Source: Vicia villosa (Eukaryota > Streptophyta > Magnoliopsida > Fabales > Fabaceae). From it: a DNA stretch of 64,000 bases. Where the stretch lies: positions 187,513,247 through 187,577,246 of the forward strand of contig NC_081183.1 of NCBI RefSeq assembly GCF_029867415.1. The letters are read 5' to 3'. Every line of letters starts with the position of its first letter. Within the stretch, counting starts at the first letter, position 1. The translations under genes and the position numbers were made by a program. Positions 21,419 to 35,359 of the stretch are shown piece after piece. The notes under the pieces were generated by a model, which made no database searches, was not told the origin of the DNA, and was given only the letters and a program-made list of their open reading frames with translations.

Positions 21419-23065
21419 TTAAGGGTAAACATACCCACAAGAGATATCCATCAGAAGTAGAGCTGTATCAGCTACTTCCTCAGTAGTAGACTCGAAACCC
21501 GATTTTTTCCTCACCTTTGTTAAGAAAAAATCAAGTCTCTCCATCATCTCTTCAGATAAGCTACTATCATTAGTAGTCGTAGCAGTAATAGTAGCAGCAG
21601 CACTAGTTGAAGTTGAAGAAGTCTTGTTCTTCTTGAATTGTGTACATTTGTTCACAAGAAGTTTCTCTTCTTTCTCTTTGCCATGTCCCAAACTATTGTC
21701 AGCCTCTACAGCAGCCCTTCTTGCCTTCCTCTGCCTAATTCCACAAGCATTGCAAAGTGTCTGCACCAACAACATATTCATGTTAATCAACTATCAATCA
21801 AATTAAAGTATATTAATTAGTATTTAATTAACTAAAACAATATAAATGTGGAATAACACTTTCATGAGTCCAGCTAGTGTGATCTCTTGAAATATTCAAT
21901 TAATAAAAAACTTATATTAATATTAAAATTCATATAATTTTATCGATCGAAAAATATTTCTACTCATATATATAGCTTGATGAATGTTGAATTACCGAGA
22001 AAAAATAGAGGTGGAAAATAAAATTTATCTTTAAATTTGATTTCTTTACTAAAAGATGATTTTTAATCAAACGAATTGAAACGACAATGGCCAAATTTTA
22101 ATAGATCAAACATTCGAGACGACCTGATAGTAAATGAAAGAGTAGTCATGAATAGGGGAAAATTGATCAACTAATTACCTTAGGACCCACAGGGCCACTC
22201 CTCCAAAGTGGGGTAGAGGTAGTTTGACACTCAGTACAAACCCTAGCAGTAGGGCTTCCTTGATTGTACCTTTCATTTTGAATTCCTTCATTTGAAGGAG
22301 TTGTGGCAGCAGCACCAGCAGTTGCATCGATAATTGCCTTGTCTTCGTTTATGTCTCCATAACTGCTTCCAGGTATCATCAACATTTTCATCAACCTTGC
22401 CTTTGAAGACACCCATCTGTCATTTCTTTTGCTGCGATCTTCCACCTCCATCGATGATGGTAAATTTGTGTCACGCGCAATGCTTTGACCAACCATAGCT
22501 GCACCACTCGACGAATTATAGAGTTGTAGGTGATTGGTTGATGATGATGATCCACCATGATGAGGTCCCAGCTTATGATCCTAAAGTAATAAAATCAGAG
22601 AGATAAAAAAAATGCATTAGATCACAAAGATCTAAAAATCAAGACTGTAAATCAGATCATAGGCGTAAATCATAATTATATCATTTTATATAAAATTTCA
22701 AATTAACTCATCAAAGCTTTATAAATAATTTATACAATCATGATCGCTGATCATGATCATCGATGATCATGATCATCACTGCTATGTAGATACATAGTAT
22801 TGGAACAAATAAATAAAAAATTATAGAGAATTAGTGATAATCTAAGATAAAAATATATATACGAAGATAAAAAAGAGAAAAATAAATTAAAATTAGCGGG
22901 ATCATGTAAATACGATCTTGCCTTAGGATCATGATTTCCTTGAAATTGATCAAGAAAATTAAACAAGGTAGGACAGTCCTGTTTAACAGGAGAAACATCT
23001 AGGGACTGGTTTTGACCTTGTTGCAAGGTCTTGGAACCTGGTTGATTCGGAGTTACAGGAGTCAT
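21419..23065 (-). CDS. GNC/CGA1-like: GATA unit C: LLM-domain B-GATA transcription factor (intact, 3 exons, 295 aa)
   Basis: Nuclear zinc-finger factor of the GNC/CGA1 (GATA21/22) group; family members control chlorophyll, chloroplast and cytokinin/gibberellin responses. Exons: 22922-23065 (48 aa), 22179-22580 (134 aa), 21419-21760 (113 aa plus stop), all joined in phase 0. The class-B finger is CTEC, 18 residues, then CNAC. It carries PLWRSGPVGPK at the end of exon 2 and TLCNACGIRQRKARRAA at the start of exon 3. Upstream, NDRWVSSKARLMKMLM matches the WMSSKMRLM motif of this group. The C terminus ADTALLLMDISCGY is the LLM domain. The start MTPVTPNQ was preferred over an in-frame ATG at 23137, because the MTP start is shared with the other copies. 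Intron 1 appears to use a GC donor; intron 2 uses GT. Confidence 0.9.
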
Positions 23066-23112
23066 GGCTGGATATGAGAGAGAAACAGTGGACAGTACAA
23101 AGAGATAGGGTA

Positions 23113-23130
23113 AGAGAGAGAGAAAGAAAG
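23113..23130. repeat. Short GA tract in the unit C leader
   Basis: A few GA/GAAA units at the position where units A and E have about 120 bp of (GA)n. Confidence 0.8.
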
Positions 23131-23330
23131 TAATCAAAAGGTTGTAGGGTTCTTATATGAGAGGCTAAAAAGAGAAGAGTTGTCTCAAAAAGACATTCAC
23201 GTGGTTGCAATTCTCGTTTTCAAAGACACAAATACAAACAAAATGAAGAAAGAGACAAGAAAAAACTCCAAACACACTACGATAATACAAACAACAATGC
23301 CCGGTATGTTGTTTTTGAGTCCTTACGCTC

Positions 23331-23340
23331 ATTTATATAC
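23331..23340 (-). promoter_or_regulatory. Putative TATA box of GATA unit C
   Basis: The minus strand reads GTATATAAAT, 266 bp upstream of the ATG. Conserved in units A and E. Confidence 0.5.
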
Positions 23341-24892
<1,552 letters not shown>

Positions 24893-24939
24893 TGTAAGTG
24901 AATTTGGTGTATACATAACACACCTCTTTAAAATTAGAC

Positions 24940-25961
24940 AAGCCTTGCAAGTTGCAAGCTACTATTGTATTCAGTACATCCATTAGAATGAATATGATCC
25001 CACCAAGAATAATTCCGAGATGTTAAGCCTAAACTAGCTAAGATATTTAAACAATGATTGCCTTCTCTATAAATGTGGATAAGCAACAAAGAAATTGGGT
25101 TGATACCAAGAAGACAATTGTTCCATCTATTCCTTACCTTTTAAGGAACCAAAGATGGCTTAGTAAAAGAGTTCACAAGCATATAACCGATTTCCAAACA
25201 AAAAAAAAAAGGCAAATGAGAGGAGATATCATGTTCCATTACTAGAATGACACCCATGATCTCAACAAAGAAAGCATTACCCGGAGACCCAACGTAAGTG
25301 CCATCAGGATTTCCTTTAATCCAGTTCAATAAATGAGGAGACCACGAGATCTCTTTGACCATCTTAGGAATGGGAAGAATAAATGTTTTCATGAGAGAAA
25401 AGTCTGTGATGGACAAACTAACAAAAGAGTTTGGAATCTTTGAAGTCCTCCCTAAAAGGACCAATTGGGAGAAAAATCTAGTTGTACTGGCTTCACATCT
25501 GTCAAAGATTACATTCAATCTACCATTATTTTTGGCCCTCCATGTAATGTACCATTTAACAGATTTGAAATAGTTGTTTGCATAATTAAATTGGAGCGGG
25601 TTGGAAGCTTAAACATCCAACACATACTAATAGTCAAACAGAGATTCTATCATAGGACTGCTAGTGAGGTTGCTTACCCAAGCCCAACGATGTTTGGAAT
25701 AAGTAAAATCAAAGAAAGTTGCTCATCAGAAAGTATACCCCTAACAGAAAGTTGCTCATCAGTTGGTAATTTACCATGCACCAGTCTCCAAAATAAAAGA
25801 AAGGTCGAGGGAGGAATGATTTTGTTCCAAATTTTCTTGCCCCAATGAATGAGATGGGAAAATCCTGATTGATGCATATATAAGCCTACTTTAAACTGAG
25901 ACGTCCATCGAATGCAGGGAACCAAACTAACATATCCTCTCAATGCATAGCAATGGTCACA
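24940..25961 (-). mobile_element. LINE, 3' half (RNase H and zf-RVT), split by CACTA-3
   Basis: At 25141-25518 the minus frame contains the start of a LINE RNase H domain (SPHLLNWIKGNPDGTYVGSP). At 25674-25961 it reads zf-RVT (KIWNKIIPPSTFLLFWRLVH, then GKLPTDEQLSVRG). The same LINE resumes at 39735 on the far side of the CACTA. Frames are interrupted; not functional. Confidence 0.7.
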
Positions 25962-25984
25962 CACTACAACAAATTTGTCTTTTA

Positions 25985-26310
25985 GCAGCGCATCTACGAA
26001 AGCGCTTTTGGGAAAAGCGCTGCTATAGGTTGCGCAAAAAACAAAACTTAAAAACAAGGAAAAAAAGCGCTGGTAAGGGGGGGGGGGGGGTACGAGAGCG
26101 CTTTCTAAAAAGCGCTGGTAAGGGGGGGTACAAAAGCGCTGGTAGAGGGTGGGTACGAGAGCGCTTTCTAAAAGCGCTGGTATAGGGCACAATAAGAAAA
26201 CGCTTTATAAAAGCGCTGGTATAGGTATAGGGTACGAAAGCGCTTTTAGGGAAAAAGCGCCGGTATAGGGTAGCTATGAAAGCGCTTTTGAAAAGCGCTG
26301 GCGTAGCTCA
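25985..26310. repeat. CACTA-3 left subterminal palindromic repeats
   Basis: Units of GAAAGCGCTTTT...AAAAGCGCTGGTA with G-runs (12 consecutive G near 26079-26090). Confidence 0.85.
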
Positions 26311-28155
26311 TTTTAAAATTAAATTTTTTAAAACAAATTAAAACAAACGCGTTTTGTCTTTCATTATTCTTCATCGTTTCTTCTTGTCGCTGCACTGTTT
26401 TTCTTCACAAAGACGCCGTCACTGTTCTTCACAAGACGCCGCCGCCGCCAACCTCCACAGGGCCGTCGTCGTTCGTTCTTCATCGTTCTTCTTGCCTTCT
26501 GTTCGCCGTATCCGTTCGTTTTCTTCTTCGTTCAGAGCCGGCGCCGTTCGTTCTCAACATCTCCTCTCAGCAACAACAACTTTGAATTCGTTTGGAGGTA
26601 AATCTTCTATCATCTTTCACTATTTTGTTGTTATTTGAAACCCTAATTTTGATGTGAGGTTGAAGATGAAAGTGAGGTAGCAAGGATGAGAGTGAGGTTT
26701 CAAACCCTGTTTTGCTTTGTTTGTATATTAGGGTCTGTGGGATATGTTTTGATACATTGTTTTGCTGAGTTTTGCTGAGTTTTGCTTTGTTTGCTTTGTT
26801 CAACACAATGAAACAAAAATTGCATAGACAAAATTACTCAATGCTCAGGAATTGACTTAATGATGTCGAAATCACCTGAAATAAAAAAAAAAAACAACGT
26901 ATAAGATTAGAATATAAAAACTAAATGTATTACAACTTTCTAATATTGAAATAGTTGAAATAGTCAAAGCCTTGTAAGTTTTGCTTTGTTTGTATATTAG
27001 GGCCTGTGGGTTATGTTTTGATAGATTTTACAGTCTGTGAGGATCAAAATTGTTGTCTCATACCGAGGCATATTCAGAATTTTATTTGCAATAAAAGGTT
27101 TATGAAACAGTGTGAATTTTTTGAATTTGCTAAGTTCCAATTGTGTATCGGTCTCAAGTTTAAGGAGGAGGTTATAATATTTTGAAAGGAAAACTCTAGC
27201 CAAAGCATCTAGATATTTTGCAGTATAGAAACTAACTTTAATATGTTCAATCTAACACGTAATAAAATCATTTTAAGCATACTTTTCTAGAACCAAATAT
27301 TTGAGCATTTCGGTTTTGTAAATTTGAAAAGTCTAGAACATATGAACTACTTACTGCATTTTTCAAAAATTGAGTTCTAGCTAATTGAGTCTAGAACATA
27401 TTTGAGCATTTCGATTTTGTAAATTCGGGTGTTTGTAGTTACTAGCTAATTGATAATTGATTTCATATCATTTTAAATAATTGAGTTCTAGATTGGGGTT
27501 TTTTTGATATTGTGTTAGTAGTGGTGTATTTAACTGCATCGTGTGTGTTTAATTTTACAGTTACTTTGAAGCCTCTGGTTTCTACTTGAACAACGCCGAT
27601 TCAAACCTACCTGTCTCCCACATCAAGTCCAACTCAGGTTACTAGCCATTTCTTCTTGCTTATAGTTTGTTGTTTTCTGCTTATAGTTTATTGTTTATGG
27701 TTCTATTTAATTTCAATTTAGTGTCTCTCAATCAGTTTTTTGGTTTGTGGACTTATATTACTTTGAAATAAGGTAATGTCTTCTTTAAGAAATCTGGGGT
27801 AGGCTGAAATAAGGTACTGTCTTCTTTTAGAGACTCAAACAATCGAGACAACTGTAACTTCCTATCTTTAGCTAACTATCAACTTAACCAATATGAAAGC
27901 TATAGGATCTCATTAGGTATTGCTTAAGTGTTGCTTATTCACAGTAGTATATTTTTGTACTATAGTTGCATAACATTCTATTTCAAGACTTGAGTGGTTT
28001 GACAAGATTTATTTCTATTATTCACACTTTATAGGATCTCATTAGGTATTCTGATCAAGACATAATGATAATAGCTATTTCTTATCTTGACAGAATTCCT
28101 TAGAACCTGGTAGAGAAACCAAGAAGCAAAAGCATTTGTTTAGCTTAATTAAGAC
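26311..28155 (+). other. CACTA-3 leader region
   Basis: The leader is unrelated to that of CACTA-1/2 until about 28135. A CT-rich patch (26354-26638) has an open frame rich in Ser/Arg/Phe without recognisable domain. An exon-like segment bounded by TTTTACAG and GTTACT lies at 27561-27638 and reads YFEASGFYLNNADSN...; family unknown. Nothing else is seen. Confidence 0.3.
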
Positions 28156-31100
28156 ATGGATAAAACATGGATGAATTCAAACTGATTGTCGAAAGAGTAC
28201 GAGAAAGGGGTATGGGAATTCGTTAAGTTTGCGGTTGCGCACTCCGAAGACCCGATTCGAATGTTGTGTCCTTGCTTGGGTTGCTGTTATGGGGATAAGG
28301 TTGACGGGAATAAGTTGGCATCGCATTTACTACGGTTTGGAATTGATAGAAGTTATACATGTTGGACAATGCATGGTGAGAAAAGTAACGGGAATGTTGA
28401 GTCGAGGTGTAATACGAAGTATGCTTCAAACGACGATTGCACAGACACGTATGATTATGATCGAGTCGAAGAGATTGCAGAAGCGCTTGAAGAAGATCTT
28501 GAGGATTGTCCCAAAATGTTCGAGAGGTTGGTAAGCGATGCAGAGAAACCGTTGTATGATGGTTGTACAAAATTCACAAGATTGTCTGCGGTGTTAAAGT
28601 TGTACAACTTAAAGGCGGACAATGGATGGTCGGATAAAAGTTTCACAGAGTTATTAGCCCTTATGAAAGATATGCTACCAGATGATAATGTTCTTCCCAA
28701 TCGAACGTATGAGGCCAAAAAGTTGTTGTCCTCTATTGGCATGAGCTATGATAAGATACATGCATGTCCAAAAGATTGCGTTTTGTTTCGAAACGAGTAT
28801 GCAACGTTGAATGAGTGTCCTAAATGTGGTGCCCCTCAATATAAGAAAAAGTTGTCTCCGGCCAAAGTCTTAGGGTATTTTCCTATAATTCCGAGATTTA
28901 GACGCATGTATCATAGTGAAACCGATTCAAGACACCTGACTTGGCATGCAGATTAAAGAATTATTGATGGAAAGTTGCGACATCCGGCAGACTCATCACA
29001 ATGGATGAAAGTTGACAGTGATTATCCTGATTTTGGAAAAGAAGCAAGAAACCTTCGCTTGTCATTGTTTACTGATGGAAAGAACCCGCATGGTATTCAA
29101 AGTATCTCGCATAGCACATGGCCTGTGATTCTTATGATTTATAACCTACCTCCGTGGCTATGTATGAAGCGTAAGTACATGATGTTATCTATGTTAATTT
29201 CTGGGCCTAAACAACCAGGGAATGACATAGACGTATACTTGGCACCCTTAATCGAAGATTTAAAGTTTTTGTGGGAGAACGGTGTGGAGGTTTACGATGG
29301 ATATAGGAAAGAAAGTTTCAACTTGAGGGCGATGTTGTTTGGAACAATTAATGATTTTCCAGCATACGGAAATCTATCCGGGTACAGCTATAAAGGTCAA
29401 AAAGTGTGTCCTGTTTGTGAAGATGAAACCGATACGACAGGATTGGATCTTTGTCAGAAGAATGTCTTTCTCGGCCATCGTAGATTCTTAAATTCTAATC
29501 ATCACTACCGTGGGTGGAGAAAAGCATTCAATGGAAAGGACGAACATCGTACAGCCCCGCCTTTTTTGTCAGGTGATCAAATTTTTGAAAAGGTGAAAGA
29601 TGTGAGCACTCAGTTTGGCAAGCCTTTTGCACATTCACTTGTCAAGGGTGGGTGGAAGAAGAAGTCAATTTTTTTTGAACTTCCATATTGGAAGTCGTTG
29701 TACGTAAGACATTTCCTGGATGTTATGCATATTGAAAAAAATATATTTGACAGTGTTATAGGTACGTTACTCAATATACAAGGAAAGTCTAAGGATGGCC
29801 TTAACATAAGGAAGGACATGGTAAATATGGGAATGAGAACTGAATTGGGACCCGTGACGAAAGGAAGACGAACATATCTGCCACTTGCTGTTTACACTCT
29901 ATCTAGAAAGGAGAAGAAAACATTGTGTAAGTTCCTCAGTGAAGTTAAAGTTCCAGAAGGCTACTCTTCAGATATTAGAAGACTTGTGTCCATGAAAGAC
30001 CTCAAGTTAAAGAGTTTGAAGACGCATGATTGCCATGTTATAATGGAACATTTTTACCAATAGGTATACGTTCTATTCTGCCAGAAAAAGTAAGAAGCTA
30101 AATAACTAAACTGTGTTTTTTCTTCAGGTCAATTTGCAGTAAGGTGATCGATCCCGCGATCTTACCAACATTTCAAAAAGAGATAGTTGTTACTTTATGT
30201 GATCTTGAAATGTATTTTCCTCCCTCGTTTTTTGACATAATGGTTCATCTAGTCGTTCATCTTGTGAAAGAGACACAATTGTGCGGACCAGCTTATATGA
30301 GATGGATGTACCTTGCTGAACGTTATATGAAAATATTAAAAGGGTACGTGAAAAACAGAAGTCGACCGGAGGGTTGTATTGCCGAACGATACATTGTTGA
30401 AGAAGCGGTTGAGTTTTGTACTGATTTTCTGTCAAATGTTCAATCAATTGGACTCCCCAAATCTCATATTGTTGAAAAAAAAGAAGGAAAAAGGCTAATT
30501 GGAAATAAAGTTGTGACAGTATCAATGGTCGAGCGGGATCAAGCGCACTTGTATGTTCTGCACAATGAGATTGAGGTTGAGTCGTATGTTGAAATGCACA
30601 AGGTTGTTCTCCGAGATTTAAATCCGAATAGAAATGAGAATTGGATAGTACGAGAGCACAATCGAAGTTTCATACCATGGTTTAGGGAACATATTTATTC
30701 AAAGTATCGTTCAGATCCTGCTTCAGTAACAGAAAGGTTGAGATGTTTAGCATATGGTCCAAGTATAATTGTGTTTTCTTATAGCGTATACACAATTAAT
30801 GGATACACATTTTATACCAAAGAACAGGATGACAAAAGTACTATGCAAAATAGTGGTGTTACCTTGGTAGCTGAAGCAATGCACATATCAAGTGCGAATG
30901 ACTTAAATCCGAAATTTGCAAATTTGTCATATTTTGGGGTTATCGAGCGCATTTTGGTGTTTGATTACGCGAAGTTTCAGATTCCTGTATTTGGTTGCAA
31001 GTGGGTTGAAAATAATAATGGCATACGAATGGATAAGTCAGGATTTTTGCAAGTGGATCTCAATAGGGTGGGGTACAAAGATGAGCCTTTCATTCTAGTC

Positions 31101-31367
31101 TCTCAAGCTAAACAAGTGTTCTATGTCAATGATCTGACAAGTACGAAATGGTCTATAGTGCTTTTATCTAACAAAATAGTTGATGAAAACAATGGAGATC
31201 AAGGTGATATTGGTGTTGGCATTGAATCTTGTACAAGAAACGATCAAAATGAGAATGAATCTTGTACTAGAAATGATCATAATGAGGGTATTTGGATCAA
31301 TCCAACCGTCCGCGTTGTTAAGAGACGCGTAGAACACAATCCTACCAAGAAAAGAAAGAGACGTTAG
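28156..31367 (+). pseudogene. TNP2-type CACTA transposase (pseudogene)
   Basis: Intronless. Domain order: transposase-associated (to about 28400), Cys motif CPKDCVLFRNEY/ECPKCG (28770-28840), Transposase_21/TNP2 (LFTDGKNPHG, DIDVYLAPL, NDFPAYGNLSGY, FLDVMHIEKN; about 28960-29830), DUF4218 (LEMYFPPSFFDIMVHLVVHL, then MRWMYLAERYMKILKGY; 29980-30420) and DUF4216 (about 30840-31130), ending in a Lys/Arg-rich tail (TKKRKRR). The enzyme would bind subterminal repeats and cut element ends. It is broken by TGA at 28183-28185 (codon 10; CGA in CACTA-1), TAA at 28954-28956, a 1-nt loss in the T-run near 30051, and TAA at 30099-30101 in the shifted frame. The long open stretches between show that decay is recent. 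Confidence 0.9.
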
Positions 31368-31907
31368 TGAAAAAGGTAATAGTATACATATTCCGACTAA
31401 TGTGCTTTATTCAATTTGTACCGATTGTTATATATTCAATTTGTATAGTTTTTTCAATTTGTATTCCGATTGTTACAATACTTATTCAAATTTGGTGCAT
31501 ATTTTCGTTTTGTACATAACTTTTGAACCATGTATCCGTTTGTCGACTTCTTTACATGTAACTATACTATTTTGACGATTCCGGAGCTGCTCATTCACTT
31601 ATCTTTACATCTCGGGACTGTTTTTTTATCGGTTTTGCTTCTGCCCGTGATCAAAATTCGGGCTTAGGGTCTGAATTTTGGAAAACCGACTTCATTTTTG
31701 AGTCCGTGAGGACGTTTTACCATAGCCATGTAAATTTCGTTCAATTCCGACAACTTTCTTTTTTTTTACGCTTATTCTGATTTCATCGATTTCGATTTCG
31801 ATTTCGATTTACTTGTACATGCATGGTTTGACTTCCATTTGACTTGTATAGATTGTTAGCTTATTAATGGTGTACTGATGTGCTTTAGTTTGTTTGATAC
31901 AGGTTCA

Positions 31908-34900
31908 ATGGCTAGTAATCAAGAAAACTCACAAGATAGAGATGCTCCGGATACAAATCCTCCACCCGATACATCATCAAAAGAAGTTGCACGAGGCATC
32001 ACCATTATGAAGGGAATCGTTCGACATAGAGACCAAGGATTAATATATAATCTGGAATGGAATTCTGATAACCAACCAATTGGTCCTAATTCTGCAAAGT
32101 TGACAAGCTATATTGGTACACTTGTTCGTTTGCATATTCCAGTCTCCGTAGCTAAATGGAATCTGAAAAGCAAAGAGTTGGACAAGAAAAAAAACATGAT
32201 TTGGGACGAGCTTAAGGTATCATATATGGTTGTTGTTATTATCTTGACGATAATTTGTTTAAATTACTTATACTAACACACTCTATGCGTATGTTTTTTT
32301 GCAGAGGTCTTTTGACATACCAGATGAGCGTAGACGCTACATACTTAGTTTGGCCGAAAAAAGATATAGAGGGTGGAAAGCTTTTTTGACAAACACCTAT
32401 CTTAAGGATAAAGATGGAAACTTTCTTGAAGAGGCACCGGGACGGCCAAAAAAATATGAGCTATTCATTGATGAAAAAGATTGGGCTAAGTTTTTAGAGC
32501 AAAGAGATGAAGCTTTTCGGAAAAGGAGTGCCACAAATAGTGCGAGAGCATCAAAACCCGCGTATCCATACAAAAAAGGGCGTTTGGGATATGCACGCTT
32601 AGAGGAAAAAATTGTAAGTAAATAGAAATGCGTTTAATTAATTGTCTAAATGTGTTTTATTTGACGATTTTATCATTCGTGTCAATGCATAGTTAGAGGA
32701 GACGAAAAGTGAGGAAACCTCACTTCCAGTACATGTGTTGTGGAAGGAAGCTCGTGTGGGCAAGAATCCAGCTATCGATCCCGATGTTCAAAGAGTTTAT
32801 GCTGAATGTGTAAGTATAACACTGTGTCTTTAATTAAATCAAATGTTTTTTAATATATAATTGATTTTTTATCTCCACTAATAATTATTGAAATGTAAAT
32901 GAATTACAGGAGACCATGTCGCAATCGGTATCCACCAGTGAGGACCAGGATGATAGGAGCGTACTTAGTAGAGCACTAGATGCTCCTGAGTATCCTGGTC
33001 GGGTGAGGGGTAAAGGTCATGGTGTGAATCCAACCTCTTTTTACAAGCATTCTAGGAGAAGAAATCCTACCAATGAAGAAGTGTTGCAAAAATTGCAAGA
33101 ATTACAAGCACAAGTCTCTGAATTGCAAAGAGATAAAGAGATGTATATGAGAGAAAAGTGCAATACTTCATCGGTGAAAGAAACTAGTGATAAAGCTAGT
33201 ATCAACTGTCAAAGAAAATTTCCCGAGGTAATTATAAATTTTTTTCCTTACAAATTGTTCTATTTTATTAATGATAATGACTCTATATTTACTATTGGTT
33301 TAGGATATTTCATCTTGCCAACTATACTTATCGTCACCGAATTATCGCCTAGTTGGCAAGGGAAAAGTGCACAACACTTTGGGAGATTTACTTCACCATA
33401 GACCGCTCCCGGATGGACACCTGAAAGTATCAGTGGATGTTGTATTAGATCATGATGCGGTGCTACCGGTACCTGTCATGGTCTCAGAGACGACATTGCT
33501 GCGAGATGCAATAGGGTCATTTGTTGCATGGCCCTCAGAGCTCATTACCATTAGTGATGAGGTATATTGAAAACCATTATGAATCATTTAATTTTCGAAT
33601 GTATATTATGCACCGTTTATTAATTATTTTTTACATTTTAATTTTAGACTGCTCCTACAAAACCCGCAATTAAGGGTAAAGGGATTTTACAGGAGGAGGA
33701 GTCTGTTGCATCACTAAAAGAGGTACATTTAAAGTGTTAATATATAATCTGAATCTAAAACTGCATGATTTTATATTTTACCTAACTTATATGATTTTTA
33801 GGCATCTGCTCGGGGGTCACAACAAGTGACGCAACAAGTTCGTAGCGTACCACCCAAGGGTCCTCCGAAGCCAGCGGCAAAAAAAGGTGGTGCTTTTGTG
33901 CCTCGATACCGGACGACGCTCGGAACACTTGTTGATATGTCTGATTTAAACGATGGTGCTTTCCCTGAAATCAATATGAATGAAGGTATCTTTGGTATTG
34001 AATTCATGTCAAATATTGCACTAGATGACTTGGAAGAGATTTTTACGCATGAACAACTAGGCGTCGCTAATATGCACTCATACATCCGGTAATATTCACT
34101 CATCCGATATATTATTTAATTAGTCGAACAATTTATTTACACATTTCAATGAAAATAATCTAATGTTTATTATGTTTTTATTTAAGGTTGTTGTATGACA
34201 GAGTGTTGCGCGGGACTGTATTGTCAAACAGATTCCGTTTCGTGTCTTCCGCCCATTGCAGCGGAATGACAATTGCTACGGAACCGGAATCAGTTAGACA
34301 GAGCTTAATCGATAGATTTCTGTCCACCGGCAATACAGAAAGTCTGATTCTTTGGGCGTATAATACCCGACCAGTAGGGTTAGTTTCTCATTCTTGGTTC
34401 ATCTAATCTTTGTTTCTCTTGCGTAGCAAAATTTTCATATAACCTATTGTTTTAATTTATAGAGCACACTGGTTGTTGCTTGCTATCAACCCTATAAGAG
34501 AAGTGGTATATTTTCTGAATTCGGTAGATGGTGAGTGGACCAATTATCCGACAAGTGTTCCGAAGTCAACGAGACGCACAGGTATCCCGGACTAAATCAA
34601 ACAACATTACTTGGATTAAAGTGCAGGTACATTAATTTTCACAATTTTGCTTATAATATTTATGCTACTTGATAAAACAAGACAACTATAAAATCTTATT
34701 TGTTTTTCTATGTAGTGTCCGATACAGCGAAACAGTTCAGATTGCGGATACTATGTTTTGAGGTTTATGAAAGAAATCATTCAAACGAATCAATTAGAGA
34801 TTCCAATCACAGTATGGATTTATAACTTAAGATAATTTCTTATAATTTATTACATTTAACTAAATCATTCATATTATGTTTTTGTTCTGTAGTACTTTGA

Positions 34901-34991
34901 CGACTTCTATGCTGCTTCTTACACGAGACTTATGTTGGAAGAAATCAAAGAGGATTTGTGTCAATTTTATATTCAGCAACTATTCATATAG
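31908..34991 (+). pseudogene. Second CACTA gene: Transposase_24 region plus C-terminal Ulp1/C48-like protease domain (broken)
   Basis: Predicted exons: 31908-32216, 32305-32613, 32693-32809, 32910-33227, 33304-33561, 33648-33722, 33802-34088, 34187-34378, 34463-34626 (damaged), 34716-34811, 34893-34991. All junctions follow GT-AG and keep frame up to 34551. Exons 2-3 form a Transposase_24-like domain (RSFDIPDERRRYILSLAEKR). Exon 4 ends in a coiled coil (EEVLQKLQELQAQVSELQRD). Exon 5 resembles the DUF8039-type region. The last exons form an Ulp1-like cysteine protease with GAHWLLL, YFLNSVDG and QRNSSDCGYYVLRFM. Relative to CACTA-1/2, an intron and its flanks are missing at 34551/34552, shifting the frame before the catalytic Cys. 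The intact ancestor may have combined end-binding with SUMO-protease-like activity (inference). Confidence 0.8.
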
Positions 34992-35359
34992 GTATGAATA
35001 CATTATTGTGTAAACATTTTTATGAATACATTATTTTGATAATGACTTTGTGTTTGAGTTTCTTTGGTGGATGTTGGTTCATGTTTGTTTTTGTTGTTGT
35101 TGAGCCTTTAATTGACCGTGTTGTTCTGTTCATACTTTGCAGGACCAGCTCGAGAAACGATCAAACTTTTGAAGTATAATATTATAGTACTCTAGGATGG
35201 TTACTAACTTTGTTCATACTGTTGCCAATATTTGAAGTATAATATTGTTGATGTTACTGATTTAGTTTGTTTGACATGAGTTAGTTACATGTGAAACTTT
35301 CTGTATATATATCATACTTTACATGATTTAGTTTGTTTGACAGGAACTATAATGATGTA

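Noticed and set aside
21624..21820. Plus-strand ORFs over GATA exon 3 (also at 41272-41534 and 55083-55279)
   Set aside because: Antisense shadows of the real exon on the minus strand.
22910..22916. GT donor in unit C exon 1 (GATC|GTATTT)
   Set aside because: Not in phase with exon 2 and mutated to ATATTT in units A and E.
22757..23137. Upstream in-frame ATG of GATA C (23137) and longer upstream frame in E (to 56804) as start codons
   Set aside because: The extension runs through the variable CT tract and is not shared; MTP is the conserved start.
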